A DNA stretch of 64,000 nucleotides from Aspidapion aeneum (GCA_963576565.1 OY755047.1:8712931-8776930), one strand, 5' to 3'. Positions 31,216 to 43,800 are shown, counted from the stretch's first letter. The notes: generated by a model not told the origin, from the letters alone. Numbers and translations: made by a program.

Positions 31216-34200
31216 AAATGTAGGCGTTTAGTTAATTAATATGAACTAGAATGCTATAAATCAACTCTTATTCTATGATCCGACTCGAAGGACCAAGGTA
31301 TGACTTGTTGGTCCTTCGAGCTGGATTTTTTTCAATTCTCGTTTATTATGCTTTCTTTTGCTTTAATAAGTGTGACTATTTAATTAAAATATCTGTAGGT
31401 GATTTAGCAATTTAGTCTTGATAACAAAATAATTATGGATCGTTATGAAAACACTGATAACGGATCTGATAAAAGCGTCAAACAAAACCGGATAAATCTT
31501 GTATAGTCGCTGTTTTAATCCAAAATAATAGTCTATTCTTTATTTTTAATCATGCTAAAAAGGTAAACATGATAACAATTTTGCTTTATAATATTTTATC
31601 GCGTAACAATATATCGTTTAAATCCTGAATTGTGACTGGGAAATATCAAACCCGGGCTCTGAGGGTTTTTTTAATTCACTTGGTAGGATATTCTTACGTA
31701 GTGATCAGGTTTTCGTTTCGAGTATCAGCATTATTTTAAAATGGGTTTTACAATTCGAATGATACTTAAAAACGTATTGTGGACATTTAGTTAGTTAATC
31801 AGAACTGGAATGCTATAAATCAACTCTTATTCTTTAATCCGACTCGAAGGACCAAGGTATGACTGATTGGTCCTTCGAGCTGGATTTTTTTCAATTCTCG
31901 GTTATTATGCTTTTTTTGCTTTAATACATGTAACTGTTTAATTGAAATATCTGTAAGTGATTTAGCAATTTGGTCTTGATAACAAAATAATTATGGATCG
32001 TTATGAAAACACTGATAACGGATCTGATAAAAGCGTGGAACAAAACCGGAAAAATTTGGTCTGTTGTTTTTCGATTGAGTTCGATATAAAATCTTGGCGC
32101 GAATATTAAAGATACGAGAGCGATTTTTTGCACGCTCGTAGGAAAAAAACATTTTTAGTATCCTCCGATTGCATTCCGGCAAATTTGACTATGTATGCCG
32201 AAATTGCGTCCGTATTAATAGCTAACCGTGAATAATGGAGACAGCCTGAGCACCGTAGCTGTAACTGCATGACGTCATTATGTACATACTAGATTCCTAC
32301 CATTTAACATTACAATCGACCTTATATATAGGCATTATCGACTTATTTGTGGGCGTTTAGTTAGTTAATAAGAACTGGAATACTATAAATCAACTCTTAT
32401 CCTGTTATCCGACTCGAAGGACCAAGGTTTGGCTTGTTGGTCCTTCGAGCTAGATTTTTTTTCAATTCTCGGTTATTATGTTTTTTTTTTGCTTTAATAC
32501 ATATTACTGTTTAATTAAAATATCTGTAGGTGACTTAGCAATTTGGTATTGATAACAAAATAATTATGGATCGTTATGAAAACACTGATAACGCATCTGA
32601 TAAAAGCGTGAAACAAAACTGGATAAACCTTGTGTAATCGCTGTTTTAATCCAAAATAATACAGTCTGTTGTTTATATTTAATCATGCTAAACAGATAAA
32701 CCAGATAATAATTTTGCTTTATAATGTTTTATCGTGTCACAATATATCGTTTAAATCCTAAATTTTATGACTGGCGAAAATCTATTCCGAGCTCTAAGCG
32801 TTTTTTTAATTCACTTGGCAGGATTGTTGGACGTATTGATCAGGTTTTCACGTATCAGCATTATTTTAAAATGGGTTTTACGATTCCAATGATACTTAAA
32901 AACGTATTGTGGACGTTTAGTTAGTTAATCAGAACTAGAATGCTATAAATCAATTCTGATTCTGTTATCCGACTCGAAGGACCAGGTCGATTATTATGCT
33001 TTTTTTGCTTTAGTACATGTTACTGTTTAATTGAAATATCTGTAGTGGAACAAAACCTGATAAACTTGGGGAGGCACTGTTTTAATCCAAAATAATACAG
33101 TCTGTTGTTTGTTGTTTTTTATTTTTAAGTTCGATATAAAATCGTGGCGCGATTATGAAAGATACCCGTGCGATTTTTTGCACGCTCGTAGGAAAAAACA
33201 TTTTTAGTATCCTCCGATTGCATTCCGGCAAATTTGACTATGTATGCCGAAATTGCGTCCGTATTAATAGCTAACCGTGAATAATGGAGACAGCCTGAGC
33301 ACCGTAGCTGTAACTGCATGACGTCATTATGTATATACTAGATTCCTACCAGCATGTCAATTAATTACTAATTTAACATTACAATCGACCTTATATATGT
33401 GTGGGCGTTTGTTAGTTAATAAGAACTGGAATACTATAAATCAACTCTTATCCTGTTATCCGACTCGAAGGACCAAGGTTTGGCTTGTTGGTCCTTCGAG
33501 CTGGATTTTTTTCAATTCTCGTTTATTATGATTTTTTTTGCTTTAATACGTGTTACTGATTAATTGAAATATCTGTAGGTGACTTAGCAATTTTGTAATG
33601 ATACCAAAATAATTACGGATCATTATGAAAACACTGATAACGTATCTGATAAAAGCGTGGAACAAAGCTGAATAAACCTTGTGTATTTGCTGTCTTAATT
33701 CAAAACAATATAGTCTGTTGTTTATTTTTCATGAGGCTAAAATGATAAACCAGATAACAATTTTGCTTTATAATCAACCTTATATAAGCATTATCGAGTT
33801 TTTTTGGGCATTTGGTTAGTTAATAAGAACTAGAATGCTATAAATCAATTCTTATTCTGTAATCCGACTCGAAGGACCAAGGGATGACTTATTGGTCCTT
33901 CGAGCTGGATTTTTTTCAATTCTTGGTTATTATGCTTTTTTTTGCTTTAATACATGTTACTGTTTAATTGAGGTATCTGTAGCTGACTTAGCAATTTGGT
34001 ATTGATAATAAAATAATTATGGATCGTTATGAAAACACTGATACCGGATCTGATAAAAGCGTGAAACAAAACCGGGTAAACCTTGTGTAGTCGCTGTTTT
34101 AATCGAAAATAATACAGTATGTTGTTTATTTTTAATCAGCCTAAAAAGATAAACATGATAAAAATTTTGCTTTATAATATTTTATCGTGTAACAATATAT

Positions 34201-36570
34201 CGTTTAAATCCTAAATTGTGACTGGCAATAATATAAACCATGCTCTGACCGTTTTTTTAATTCACTTGGCAAGATATTTTTTCGTAGTGATCAGGTTTTC
34301 GCGTATTAGCATTATTTTAACATGGATTTTACGATTACGATTACGATTACATGGATTTTACGATATTGTGGACGTTTCGTTAGTTAATTAGAACAGGAAT
34401 GCTATAAATCAATTCTTATTCTGTAATCCGACTCGACGGACCAAAGTATGGCTTGTTGGTCCTTCGAGCTGGATTTTTTCAATTCTCGATTATGCTTTTT
34501 TTGCTTTAGTACATGTTACTGTTTAATTGGAATATCTGTAGTGGAACAAAACCTGATAAACTTGGGGAGGCGCTGTTTTAATCCAAAATAATACAGTCTG
34601 TTGTTTGTTGTTTTTTGTTTTTAAGTTCGATATAAAATCGTGGCGCGATTATGAAAGATACCCGTGCGATTTTTTGCACGCTCGTAGGAAAAAACATTTT
34701 TAGTATCCTCCGATTGCATTCCGGCAAATTTGACTATGTATGCCGAAATTGCGTCCGTATTAATAGCTAACCGTGAATAATGGAGACAGCCTGGGCACCG
34801 TAGCTGTAACTGCATGACGTCATTATGTACATACTGGATTCCTACCAGCATGTCAATTAATTACTAATTTAACATTACAATCGACCTTATATATAGGCAT
34901 TATCGACTTATTTGTGGGCGTTTAGTTAGTTAATAAGAACTAGAATACTATAAATCAACTCTTATCCTGTTATCCGACTCGAAGGACCAAGGTTTGGCTT
35001 GTTGGTCCTTCGAGCTGGATTTTTCTTCAATTCTCGTTTATTATGCTTTTTTTTGCTTTAATACGTTGTTAATTGAAATATCTGTAGGTGACTTAGCAAT
35101 TTGGTATTGATAACAAAATAATTATGGATCGTTATGAAAACACTGATAACGCGTCTGATAAAAGCGTAAAACAAAACCGGATAAACCTTCTGTAATCGCT
35201 GTTTTAATCCGAAATAATACAGTCTGTTGTTTATTTTTAATCATGCTAAAAAGATAAACCAGATAATAATTTTGCTTTATAATATTTTATCGTGTCACAA
35301 TATATCGTTTAAATCCTGAATTTTATGATTGGCGAAAATCTATCCCGAGCTCTAAGCGTTTTTTAATTCACTTGGCAGGATTGTTTTACGTATTGATCAG
35401 GTTTTCACGTATCAGCGTTATTTTAAAATGTGTTTTACGATTCCAATGATACTTAAAAACGTATTGTGGACGTTTAGTTAGTTAATCAGAACTAGAATGC
35501 TATAAATCAATTCTGATTCTGTTATCCGACTCGAAGGACCAGGGAATGGCTTGTTGGTCCTTCGAGCTGGATATTTTCAATTCTCAATTATTATGCTTTT
35601 TTCGCTTTAGTACATGTTACTGTTTAATTGAAATATCTGTAGTGGAACAAAACCTGATAAACTTGGGAAGGCGCTGTTTTAATCCAAAATAATACAGTCT
35701 GTTGTTTGTTGTTTTTTATTTTTAAGTTCGATATAAAATCGTGGCGCGATTATGAAAGATACCCGTGCGATTTTTTGCACGCTCGTAGGAAAAAACATTT
35801 TTAGTATCCTCCGAATGCATTCCGGCAAATTTGACTATGTATGCTGAAATTGCGTCCGTATTAATAGCTAACCGTGAATAATGGAGACAGCCTGAGCACC
35901 GTAGCTGTAACTGCATGACGTCATTGTGTACATACTAGATTCCTACCAGCATGTCAATTAATTACTAATTTAACATTACAATCGACCTTATATATAGGCA
36001 TTATCGACTTATTTGTGGGCGTTTAGTTAGTTAATAAGAACTAGAATACTATAAATCAACTCTTATCCTGTTATCCGACTCGAAGGACCAAGGTTTGGCT
36101 TGTTGGTCCTTCGAGCTAGATTTTTTTTCAATTCTCGTTTATTATGCTTTTTTTGCTTTAATACGTTGTTAGTTGAAATATCTGTAGGTGACTTAGCAAT
36201 TTGGTATTGATAACAAAATAATTATGGATCGTTATGAAAACACTGATAACGCATCTGAGAAAAGCGTGAAACAAAACCGGATAAACCTTGTGTAATCGCT
36301 GTTTTAATCCAAAATAATACAGTCTGTTGTTTATATTTAATCATGCTAAACAGATAAACCAGATAATAATTTTGCTTTATAATGTTTTATCGTGTCACAA
36401 TATATCGTTTAAATCCTGAATTTTATGACTGGCGAAAATCTATCCCGAGCTCTAAGCGTTTTTTTAATTCACTTGGCAGGATTGTTTTACGTATTGATCA
36501 GGTTTTCACGTATCAGCATTATTTTAAAATGGGTTTTACGATTCCAATGATACTTAAAAACGTATCGTTT
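31216..36570. repeat. Satellite array, ten ~550-bp monomers of two types
   Basis: Monomers start with GTTTAGTTAGTTAAT at about 31226, 31786, 32347, 32908, 33405, 33808, 34377, 34919, 35472 and 36019. All share the first ~200 bp, including a hairpin CTCGAAGGACCAA / TTGGTCCTTCGAG. Type A continues GTGACTTAGCAATTTGG...AACGTATTGTGGAC. Type B continues GTTCGATATAAAATC...CATGACGTCAT...TTTGTGGGC. Order A-B-A-B-A(short)-A-B-A-B-A(short), so the basic higher-order unit is ~1.1 kb. Frames of 64-76 codons in type B are repeat by-products. Confidence 0.9.
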
Positions 36571-36718
36571 ATACTTAAAAAAAAAACAAATGTTTCTACT
36601 GATGTAACACTTGGTAACAGTAAAGTTTTTAAAAAAATATTGCTTTTATTTCTTTTATAAAAAAAGACAGTACGACAACTGGATATACATATGATTTTGC
36701 ATTTGAAATCACCTTTTT

Positions 36719-38005
36719 ACTACTACTATGCCGGTTTAAAACGATTTTGTAACGCCTCCACCTCCTTCAATCCTGACAATCATCTTCAGTCAGGTTTTTT
36801 TGACTCATTGATCTTTGGATTGATTATTGCCATTCCTCTTTAGAACGCCCTCTTTTTCTGATAATTTTTGATAATCTTTCGTCGTTCATCCGTTGTACAT
36901 GGCCGTACCATATCAGTTTTCTTTTAGTGAGGTCATCCGTTGTTTCCTCGATTCCCATTTAACTTTTATGGTCTCATTTCTTATATGATCTGTTCTAGAT
37001 ATTCTTATTGATCTTCTTATTGCATCCATTTCGACACTTTCCATTTTTGTTTTGTATTTTTCTGTTACGCGACAAGTCTCTTCCATACAACAGCGTACTT
37101 TTCACCATGTTTCATATATGTTAAATTTTACATTATTTTTTATGTCTCTGCACCCTAAAACAATATTAAGACATCCGGTAACCTTTTTTGCTTTTACGTT
37201 TATTTTTTCCAGTTCTTTAAAGTCTGTTCCTCTCTTATCAAATGTGACATCCAAGTATACATACTCATTGCAAGGAGACATTGTTTGTCCATTGTCTAGT
37301 TCTCAGTTAATTCATTTCCAAATCATAAGGCCTTATCCACGTTCACTGTTAACCCCCACTTTTGGTATTCTTCCGTTAATTTTCTCATCATATACTCCAT
37401 GTCTTCTTTATCATTAGATACAATCATCAGCAAACTGTAGTGTGTATATGGTAAATCGGTTGTGAAGCTATATTCCCCTGCCGTGTACTTTACGTTTCTT
37501 AGAGGTACTTCCATATATATTTTAAAAAGAGTTGGTGAGAAGGGACATAAGTTTTTGGAGAGATACAACATCCTTGTCTTAAACCTTTCTTTACCAGAAA
37601 TTCTTTTCAAATACGATTTCCAATTTTAGTTTTAGATTTGGACCCTTTCTATAGTTCTTTTATCGCTTTTATGTGTGTATGATTGATATAAGTTTGCTCT
37701 AACACAGTCCATAATTTTTCTATTGGAAAGATACATTATCACTACAAGATCTGCCTACACGAAACCAACTTTGCTCTTCTTCTTCTTGTTGTTCTTGAAA
37801 ATCATTCTCTATTAGATCTCTAAGAATCCTACCGTACAATCTACTTAGAGTACTGGTTACTAAAATTCCTCTTTAATTGTTGCAATTCAGCTTGTTTAAT
37901 TTTTTTATGTATTGAGGATATGAATGCAATTATAATCATCAGGTACTGGATGTCCGTTTATGAATTGATTTATAATATATTATGTGTTTTCTGATTGTTT
38001 CTCTA
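36719..38005 (-). pseudogene. RTE-like LINE-B copy with 13-bp target duplication
   Basis: On the minus strand it runs from the FHEQEEEEQ region near 37790 through KEFLVKERFKTRMLYLS, FTIYTLQFAD (the second aspartate region is disrupted by a short deletion near 37425), EEYQKWGLTVNVDK, CNEYVYLDVTFDKRGTD, EMDAIRRSI and GHVQRMNDER to the 3' end and the (GTA)n tail at 36719-36728. AAATCACCTTTTT at 36706-36718 is repeated at 38006-38018. Many frameshifts. Confidence 0.8.
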
Positions 38006-38427
38006 AAATCACCTTTTTATATTTTTTTAATGCAAATATTTTAACAATAAATAAATAAATTTCTTATAACAATAAATATCAAATAAAATAAACCTAACTA
38101 GCTTCTTTTGCCCTACCATAGTGACATGACGGCCTTGTCTTTTATTTTTCATAAAATAACAAGAAAAAGAGTTGAAGTACTGACGGAACTGTGTCGATAT
38201 GTTGTGGCCAAGGCGGTTTAAATACAATTTTAATGACGAATTTAATTGTTAAGCTGTTAAGTAAAACCTAAAAACGCCAACGCACTAATTCGATCGACAA
38301 ATTGGCGTGTCAAAATTTTTAAAAAAATTTGTAAAAGGTGCAAAAATTTTAAATAAAAATCAAACCAGTGTTCGTGGCTAATCTGGTAAAAAGAAGTTTT
38401 TGTTTCTCTCATATTTTTCCGTGGGTA

Positions 38428-38852
38428 TATATTGTTTGAATTCTCCGTCGTGGAGCATCTTTGTAATTTTGGAAAAGGAGTGAAAAAATCCTAAACTCCA
38501 CACAATTTTTGAATAGATTATATATTCCTATTCATACCCCGACTCGTTTCAGAAATTTTATAATTCCATCTTCAAGGGGGCTTGATTGAAATATATGAAA
38601 TATTTTATGTAACAAAAATTTTAGTTTATCTGTAAGTGTTTTTAAGTTTTTAATGTTGTTTACTGTCATATAACTACTGTTAATCATATTGTTCACATTT
38701 TATTGATCTCCTGGATAATTAACTTATTTCCCCTTGAAGATGGAATTATAAAATTTCCGAAACACGTGGGGTATGAATAGGAATATATAATCTATTCAAA
38801 AATTGTGTGGACTGTGAAAAGTTGTGAGGATTTTTTCACTCCTTTTCCAAAA
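38428..38852. mobile_element. Foldback insertion with 12-bp target duplication
   Basis: TTTCCGTGGGTA at 38416-38427 and 38853-38864 brackets the insert. Inside, ATTTTGGAAAAGGAGTGAAA... (from 38468) is inverted against the right part (to 38852). The first 40 bp are single-copy. Confidence 0.7.
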
Positions 38853-38914
38853 TTTCCGTGGGTAGCTTGAAAGCTTAACCTCACAGTGGTCCAAGATCTA
38901 ATGGACACCTAATA

Positions 38915-38962
38915 AGTGTTGACAATTAACTGTTTCGTCCTTATGGGACTCCTCAGAACACT
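38915..38962 (-). ncRNA. Hammerhead ribozyme, type I, canonical core
   Basis: Minus strand: helix I AGTGTT/AACACT (6 bp, perfect); CTGAGGA core; helix II GTCC with loop CATAA and GGAC; GAAA core; helix III ACA/TGT with a six-base loop; cleavage position C in TGTC. Every invariant base of the hammerhead fold is present. Self-cleavage would follow that C. Confidence 0.8.
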
Positions 38963-39171
38963 GCTTGGTCAATGTGACACCATTGCGAAGTTAATTAGAC
39001 GGTTTTGTCTCTAATCCTATAGTCTATAGTGAGAAAAACCTCGCAAGATATACGAGAGAAACTAGAACAAGATCAGGCGAAAATAAACTGCTCTACATAT
39101 CGATCAATCAAAAGGTCGATTGCAAAGGAAAAGAAACCATCCGTGAACTACGACAGCTCTTGTGTCTTTAC

Positions 39172-39241
39172 GGCCAGAGCAACGCTGATTGACGCTCGCG
39201 TCTGATGGCAGGTAAAAATGCTAATCAGCGTTGCTCTGGCC
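39172..39241. repeat. Perfect 19-bp hairpin stem
   Basis: GGCCAGAGCAACGCTGATT (39172-39190) and its complement (39223-39241) with a 32-base loop. A partial version is present at ~56030-56090. Confidence 0.8.
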
Positions 39242-39305
39242 TGAAAGATTTTTCACTAGCTACATTTACGAAAATTCAGCCTGCTACTCATCACTTTAAA
39301 AATAG

Positions 39306-39440
39306 CCCGGTGGACTAAAATTGTTAATATATCTGTTTACTGCTGATTTGTCGCAGTACCTAAGTAGGTAATGTAGTACCTACTCGTAAGTAAGAAGAAA
39401 AAGAAGCATTGTAGCTGCAGCTCTGCCATTCACAATTATA
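39306..39440 (+). repeat. Direct repeat flanking the 9-bp microsatellite, left copy
   Basis: GTGGACTAAAAT...CTGCTGATTTGTCGCAGTACC...GTAGCTGCAGCT is nearly identical at about 40948-41083. Confidence 0.85.
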
Positions 39441-40630
39441 ACACAATTTACAAATTTACAAAATTTACAAAATTTACAAAATTTACAAAATTTACAAAAT
39501 TTACAAAATTTACAAAATTTACAAAATTTACAAAATTTACAAAATTTACAAAAAATTTACAAAATTTACAAAATTTACAAAATTTACAAAATTTACAAAA
39601 TTTACAAAATTTACAAAATTTACAAAATTTACAAAATTTACAAAATTTACAAAATTTACAAAATTTACAAAATTTACAAAATTTACAAAAAATTTACAAA
39701 ATTTACAAAATTTACAAAATTTACAAAATTTACAAAATTTACAAAATTTACAAAATTTACAAAATTTACAAAATTTACAAAATTTACAAAATTTACAAAA
39801 TTTACAAAATTTACAAAATTTACAAAATTTACAAAATTTACAAAATTTACAAAATTTACAAAATTTACAAAATTTACAAAATTTACAAAATTTACAAAAT
39901 TTACAAAATTTACAAAATTTACAAAATTTACAAAATTTACAAAATTTACAAAATTTACAAAATTTACAAAATTTACAAAATTTACAAAATTTACAAAATT
40001 TACAAAATTTACAAAATTTACAAAATTTACAAAATTTACAAAATTTACAAAATTTACAAAATTTACAAAATTTACAAAATTTACAAAATTTACAAAATTT
40101 ACAAAATTTACAAAATTTACAAAATTTACAAAATTTACAAAATTTACAAAATTTACAAAATTTACAAAATTTACAAAATTTACAAAATTTACAAAATTTA
40201 CAAAATTTACAAAATTTACAAAATTTACAAAATTTACAAAATTTACAAAATTTACAAAATTTACAAAAAATTTACAAAATTTACAAAATTTACAAAATTT
40301 ACAAAATTTACAAAATTTACAAAATTTACAAAATTTACAAAATTTACAAAATTTACAAAATTTACAAAATTTACAAAATTTACAAAATTTACAAAATTTA
40401 CAAAATTTACAAAATTTACAAAATTTACAAAATTTACAAAATTTACAAAATTTACAAAATTTACAAAATTTACAAAATTTACAAAATTTACAAAATTTAC
40501 AAAATTTACAAAATTTACAAAATTTACAAAATTTACAAAATTTACAAAATTTACAAAATTTACAAAATTTACAAAATTTACAAAATTTACAAAATTTACA
40601 AAATTTACAAAATTTACAAAATAGACAAAA
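39441..40630. repeat. Nonamer microsatellite (TTTACAAAA)n, ~130 units
   Basis: Almost perfect for 1.18 kb. Three interruptions add two A (near 39550, 39687 and 40266); the last unit reads ATAGACAAAA. Confidence 0.95.
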
Positions 40631-40663
40631 TTACAAAAAAAAATTCAAGTACGGTGTCATCAC

Positions 40664-41083
40664 CTAAAATCACCTTTTTACATTTTTTAAATATCAAGTA
40701 TCTAATATAAAATAAACCTAACAGCGAAAAAACCAACAATTCATGTAAATGCATACAGCTAATCACACATGCATAAATAAATAAAAAAATAATGTCGCAC
40801 GCTCAGAACGAAAACGCACTCCCATCTCAAAAAATTAAATTGTTGGAAAATCAGAAAAACTTTTGCGCGCTTACCATTAAAAGACAACCCTCGTACCTTG
40901 CACTATAGCTATTTAGGAAAATTCATCATAAAAAATAGTCGGGTGTACTGTGGACTAAAATGTTTATTATGTCTGTGTACTGCTGATTTGTCGCAGTACC
41001 TAAGTAGGTAATGTAGTACCTACTCGTAAGTAAGAAGAAAAAGAAGCATTGTAGCTGCAGCTGTGCCATTCACAATTATAATT
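40664..41083 (+). repeat. Second copy of the sequence around 38006-39440
   Basis: 40664-40730 (AAAATCACCTTTTTACA, ATAAAATAAACCTAAC) pairs with 38004-38098, and 40948-41083 pairs with 39306-39440. This copy lacks the hammerhead repeat and the LINE, so it acts as an unfilled version of the site at 36706/38006. Confidence 0.7.
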
Positions 41084-41450
41084 TTCGTATAATTCAGAAG
41101 TCTTAGTCTAGAAATTCCACCGTTCTAGTTAAAGATGTAATAATATAGTCAAATTACTTTCTGTACTGTATTCGTAACGGATCCTCTAAGCTACTTCTGG
41201 TTAACAGTACCCCGACAGTACTGCCTCTATTGGTTCGCTACTACAACTACAACGTTTCTCAAGGTATTGTATTTAACCTGTGTCCACGAGGAATAAAGAA
41301 CAAATTTTGTTTTATTTATATTCTGATTTTCTGGGAATCGCTCCTGCTTGGCCTCATATTAAGCTGTTAAGAAAATGAGTCAAATCAGTGTATGCTGATT
41401 TGTTAAAAAGTGTTAAGATTTTTTTTTTAATTTTTATTTGTCAAACACAT
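41084..41450. other. Unassigned; possible LTR-like end
   Basis: Ends in GAATAAAGAACAAATTTTG, a polyadenylation-like context. No partner in the window. Confidence 0.25.
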
Positions 41451-41530
41451 TGTGTTTATTGTATTACAATTGTGTTTATTGTATTACAATTGTGTATATT
41501 GTATTACACTTGTGTTTATTGTATTACAAT
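41451..41530. repeat. 20-bp tandem repeat, four units
   Basis: GTGTTTATTGTATTACAATT repeated four times with two substitutions; probably the 3' tail of the Jockey LINE. Confidence 0.85.
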
Positions 41531-41675
41531 CTAGTCATTAAGACTAATAGCAATTTTATTTTCAATTTTATTTTAACTTAATTTACTAGAAAAGTCAGAT
41601 TTAAACTTAGGGTCCACTCAACAGTTCCCCCCGCTTTGTTTCATCTGTAATTCACAATTGTGTTGTGTTTATAGC

Positions 41676-41892
41676 CAGTGGCGTAGCGTGGGGGGGCGCG
41701 CGGGGAGTTCGTCGCCCCCCCCCCCGCCTGGAGGGTACTGGCGCCCCATGGGTGCCCGAAGCGCCCTAAGGAGAGCAGGGCCGGTAAAGAAAACTAAAGA
41801 CATGATGGCCTTTTTTTTTTTGGTCGCAATATTTTTGAGGGCGCCCTTTTGAGCTGTCGCCCCCCCGCCCCGTCAGGCACGCTACGCCGCTG
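41676..41892. mobile_element. hAT MITE with 8-bp target duplication
   Basis: Ends CAGTGGCGTAGCGTG and CACGCTACGCCGCTG; TTTATAGC at 41668-41675 and 41893-41900. Very GC-rich ends. The frame across it is not a gene. Confidence 0.9.
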
Positions 41893-42723
41893 TTTATAGC
41901 ATTATTTTGTTTTATGTAATTCACTTAGTTTACTAGCTCAAACGGCTTCACTCTTTTTAGTCTTCGAACTAGCATAGTATTGTCTAGAAGCTGAATTGCT
42001 TCAACATTCACATGTCGATGGAGTCTATCTTCATGGTTTTTTGCGTACTTTTTTATAGTCTCTGCTACAGTTTCGATTTTTAGATCCCGATGAAGGTCAC
42101 TATTTCGAACGTACCAAGGTGTATTCACAATGTTTCGTAATACTTTATTTTGAAATCTCTGTAAAACTAGAATGTTTAGCACAACCCCATAGTTGAATAC
42201 CATATGTCCATACTGGTTTCAGTATTTGTCTATAAAGTAGTAACTTATTATGAATTGTTAAATTGGACTTCCTTCCAATTAGCCAGTTCATTTTTATATA
42301 CCTTATCTCAAATTCTTCTTTTTTTTCTTAACATGTGCTTTCCAGCGCAATTTGGCATCGAGTTTCATACCGAGATATTTTGCCTCATTTAAATATGGAA
42401 CGGGAATGTTGTTAATTGTAATTTGTATGTGATTTATATTTCTGTTTGTAAATTAAACATGAATTGATTTGGTTTCATTTAATTTTATTCGCCACTTTGT
42501 GGTCCAATTGTGAACTTCGGTGACTGTATCCTGAGGTTTTTCTAAGTATTCTTCAATAGATTTTTCTACCGTCAATAAACCACTATCATCGGCAAATGTA
42601 GCTAGGTGACAATTTTCGGGCTTTGGGATATCGCAAGTGAATATTAAGTATAGATAAGGGCCTAGTACGCTACCCTGGGGGACGCCTACTTGAATTTCTC
42701 TTAAATTTGAGTATGATGGATCG

Positions 42724-43292
42724 TTCATACTCGTCTTTTGTCTAGTCTTTTGTCTTGGTTTAGTCATATGTCTTGTCATAAGAAAGTTAAAACCACTGTT
42801 TCTTATGGGAGTGTTCATACAATGCTTTTACTTTTGTTTTTGATTAGTCTTTGTCTTAAGAGTTGCCAACTTTCAATCCTTAGGACAACGACTAAGACGA
42901 GTGACAGACATCAGCTGATGTTTGTTGTTTTGTTTTACAGGGCGTCCGAAGAGCGCAAGCGCGCGGTCGAAATTTTGAATTTACCGACATTAATCATGTT
43001 TTTAACAGAAAATCTCAACATAACCTCAACATTTTATTTGCTTTTTTTTCTTTTTCGCTTTTGTTCTTTCGTGTCTGTGTTTCGTGCACAGATTAGGTTA
43101 AATAAGATCGTTTTCTGTAGAAAATAACTTTTGAAGAGGGCCTTTTTATTTAAGTTTTAAGAATTTTTTTTTCAGTTATGACTAAGACTAATCAAAAACA
43201 AAAGACGAGTATGAACAGCCGATTTTGTTTAAGACAGCTAAGACTAATCAAAGGACAAAGACTAATAAAAAACAAAAGACTAAGACGAGAAT
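42724..43292. mobile_element. MITE with TTCAT-CTCGTCTTAGTC subterminal repeats
   Basis: Starts GTTCATACTCGTCTTTTG and ends with the inverted form; further copies of the motif occur at ~42811 and ~43197. It breaks the Jockey frame between KQEDSS and SYSNLRE. The GC-richer core (42935-43090) encodes nothing recognised. Target duplication not resolved. Confidence 0.65.
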
Positions 43293-43681
43293 GAACAATA
43301 CTTGAGTCTTCCTGTTTTACTCTGAAATGTCTATCAGATATGTATGATTTCAAAATATCCGAATATTATTTTGGCAGAAACCGTTTTAGTTTAAAATTAA
43401 GGCTTTTATGCCACACTTTGTCAAATGCTTGTGCTACATCTAGAAAGACTGCAGAACAAACTTTTCCATCTTCAAGTGCTTTTCTATTATATTAGTAATT
43501 CTAATAGGGTTAAGGGTGAAGTACTTTTGTTTTCTTTTTTTTTTTTGATGGTGGTACTTTGAGAAAGCGGTACCAGTGTCGTTCTTGCGACGCACATTCT
43601 CTCTATTCTCGCGTTGCCGCGTTCTTCGATTCATAAGCGATTTAACAACAACAAACTGGCCGAGAAATAAGTACAACAATA

Positions 43682-43800
43682 ATTATTATCTGGCGATAAA
43701 CGAGCCATAGATATCTCTAAACTAATTTTTGGATTTTTGACCATTATCTGGCAATAAACGAGCCACAGAGATCTCTAAAACTAATTTTTGGATTTTTGAC
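43682..43800. repeat. 59-bp tandem duplication
   Basis: ATTATCTGGC-ATAAACGAGC...TTTTTGGATTTTTGAC twice in a row with three differences. Confidence 0.85.

Larger units (their letters stand above)
38385..39270 (-). mobile_element. Hammerhead-bearing repeat, copy 1 (interrupted)
   Basis: Minus-strand order: a 19-bp hairpin (39172-39241), a conserved block TAACTTCGC-AGTGTCACATTGACC, a canonical hammerhead (38915-38962), GTGAGGTTAAGCTTTCAAGCTA, CCGTGGGTA-box (interrupted by a foldback), then AAATATGAGAGAAACAAAAA. Copies at 54733-54990 and 56016-56425 carry the same order. No protein. Retrozyme- or Penelope-like origin is inferred from the ribozyme. Confidence 0.7.
41451..43510 (-). pseudogene. 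Jockey-clade LINE, interrupted twice
   Basis: Minus strand from 43510: IRITNIIEKHLEDGKVCSAV, FLDVAQAFDKVWH (motif A), SDRHFRVKQEDSS; interruption 42724-43292; SYSNLREIQVGVPQGSVLGP (motif B), ATFADDSGLL (motif C), NWTTKWRIKLNETKS. Then LQRFQNKVLRNIVNTPWYVR and RRLKRVKPFELVN with stop at 41925. These C-terminal phrases are diagnostic for Jockey. The 3' UTR holds a hAT MITE, and the 3' end is a 20-bp tandem repeat (41451-41530). Upstream parts are missing; stops occur at several sites. Confidence 0.8.

Noticed and set aside
33125..35916. Repeated 64-76 codon frames (MQLQLRCSGCLHYSRL...) on the minus strand
   Set aside because: They occur once per type B satellite monomer, show no codon-biased change, and match no domain. 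A by-product of the satellite.
32590..36280. CTGATAAAAGCGTGAAAC in satellite type A, resembling a hammerhead core
   Set aside because: The core would need CTGANGA; here it is CTGATAA, and no helix II can form.
43682..43800. CRISPR-like direct repeats
   Set aside because: Only two adjacent copies, no spacers, and clearly eukaryotic context.
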